Source of the DNA: DASYSL01 sp036003365 | GTDB lineage: Bacteria > Eisenbacteria > RBG-16-71-46 > DASYSL01 | DNA: 6,414 nt | NCBI GenBank assembly: GCA_036003365.1 | Contig: DASYSL010000145.1 | Location: 1-6,414 of the forward strand | Direction: 5' to 3' | In this document: positions 6,081 through 6,414 of the stretch, piece after piece | Position numbering within the stretch: the first letter of the stretch is position 1 | How the letters are laid out: every line of letters begins with the position of its first letter | Position numbers and translations under genes: made by a program | The notes under the pieces: model-generated | Seen by the model: only the letters and a program-made list of their open reading frames with translations | What the model was told of the DNA's origin: nothing | Databases searched by the model: none

Positions 6081-6109
6081 ATTGTCCCCTCCCGCTCGCG
6101 CGCGCACAA
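6081..6109 (-). promoter_or_regulatory. Predicted promoter of the esterase-cytochrome-molybdoenzyme operon
   Basis: On the minus strand, TTGTGC (6109-6104, 3 of 6 to the -35 consensus) and GACAAT (6086-6081, 4 of 6 to the -10 consensus) are separated by exactly 17 bp, within the 79-bp gap after the ankyrin gene. The -10 ends 38 bp before the GTG start. No clear terminator is visible in this gap, so read-through from upstream is also possible. Confidence 0.35.
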
Positions 6110-6121
6110 GCAAGACCGCGA

Positions 6122-6414
6122 TCAGGGCCCGGGCACGAGCCCGCGCTCGGCGAGGAGCCGCGCGATCCCGGGGCTCGCGAGCGTGTGCGGAGCCCCGCCC
6201 CAACGATTGACGGAAGGCTCGAGAGTGGCGCCGGCGGCGATCAGCCGCTCGATCACCGCGGCATATTCCGCATCGGCGCTTCGAAAATGGCGGGATCCGT
6301 GCGCCGCCCAGCCCAGGGGCGAGCTGCCGAACGTGGAGTCGCGCGCATCGACGGGTGCAGCGTGCGCGAGGAGAAGCTCGACCAGCGGCACATGGCCGCG
6401 CCACGCCGCCTGGT
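6122..6414 (-). CDS. Ankyrin-repeat protein, C-terminal end, cut by window edge
   Basis: The frame is open from the right edge to TGA at 6124-6122 (97 complete codons visible). The first visible residues, QAAWRGHVPLVELLLAHAAP, are the two-helix core of an ankyrin repeat. They are followed by VDARDSTFGSSPLGWAAHGS, the start of the next repeat in its degenerate form, and then YAAVIERLIAAGATLEP, another repeat helix. The chain ends in a short capping helix, IARLLAERGL. The true start is outside the window: the in-frame GTG at 6391 falls inside a repeat and is not a credible start. Such repeats mediate protein binding; no specific partner can be inferred. It lies on the same strand as the esterase operon, 79 bp upstream, and may or may not be co-transcribed with it. 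Confidence 0.85.
   Translation of the reverse strand, partial: QAAWRGHVPLVELLLAHAAPVDARDSTFGSSPLGWAAHGSRHFRSADAEYAAVIERLIAAGATLEPSVNRWGGAPHTLASPGIARLLAERGLVPGP

Noticed and set aside
5374..6210. 278-codon plus-strand frame opposite the esterase
   Set aside because: Antisense to a gene with a complete catalytic triad, and with no motif of its own.
6389..6391. GTG as start of a small 89-residue protein
   Set aside because: The upstream codons continue an ankyrin helix (QAAWRGH), so the gene enters from beyond the right edge.
1..6414. tRNA, rRNA, CRISPR array, insertion sequence or phage signals
   Set aside because: Nothing of the kind was seen: no spaced direct repeats, no transposase motifs, no clover-leaf-like segments, and nearly the whole window is coding.

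Overview
This is a GC-rich bacterial window (the bases look strongly GC-dominated throughout) holding seven protein genes, two of them cut by the window edges. No RNA genes, insertion sequences or CRISPR arrays were seen. The most telling taxonomic clue is a secreted protein whose C-terminus is a FlgD-type immunoglobulin-like domain. Such C-terminal domains on exported proteins are common in Candidatus Eisenbacteria and related FCB-group lineages. The stand-alone BlaI/M56 pair and the overall codon style also fit Eisenbacteria, Gemmatimonadota or Acidobacteriota. The phylum is an inference, not a certainty.

Left part (1-886, minus strand): a BlaI/MecI-type winged-helix repressor followed 2 bp later by the N-terminal part of an M56 (BlaR1-like) membrane metallopeptidase that runs off the left edge. 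Together they form a sensor-protease/repressor pair. The 195-bp gap 887-1081 is a divergent promoter region. It has a 16-bp inverted repeat (940-955) lying on the predicted blaI-type promoter, and an extended -10 element for the rightward gene.

Middle (1082-3369, plus strand): a secreted protein with a four-cysteine N-terminal part of unknown function and a FlgD-like C-terminal domain. It is followed after 32 bp by a flavin-dependent oxidoreductase of the berberine-bridge-enzyme (BBE) type, with the histidine for covalent FAD but without the second, cysteinyl, linkage.

Right part (3415-6042, minus strand, converging on the previous pair): a compact operon, in transcription order an exported alpha/beta-hydrolase esterase (GTG start), a four-helix b-type cytochrome (ATGA overlap with the esterase) and a Tat-exported molybdopterin oxidoreductase of the sulfite oxidase/MsrP family (14-bp overlap with the cytochrome). 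The likely working unit is the cytochrome exchanging electrons between the quinone pool and the extracytoplasmic molybdenum enzyme. The role of the esterase is not evident. The molybdoenzyme carries an unusual Pro/Glu-rich N-terminal extension of about 100 residues before its twin-arginine motif. Upstream of the operon is the C-terminal end of an ankyrin-repeat protein that enters from the right edge (6122-6414).
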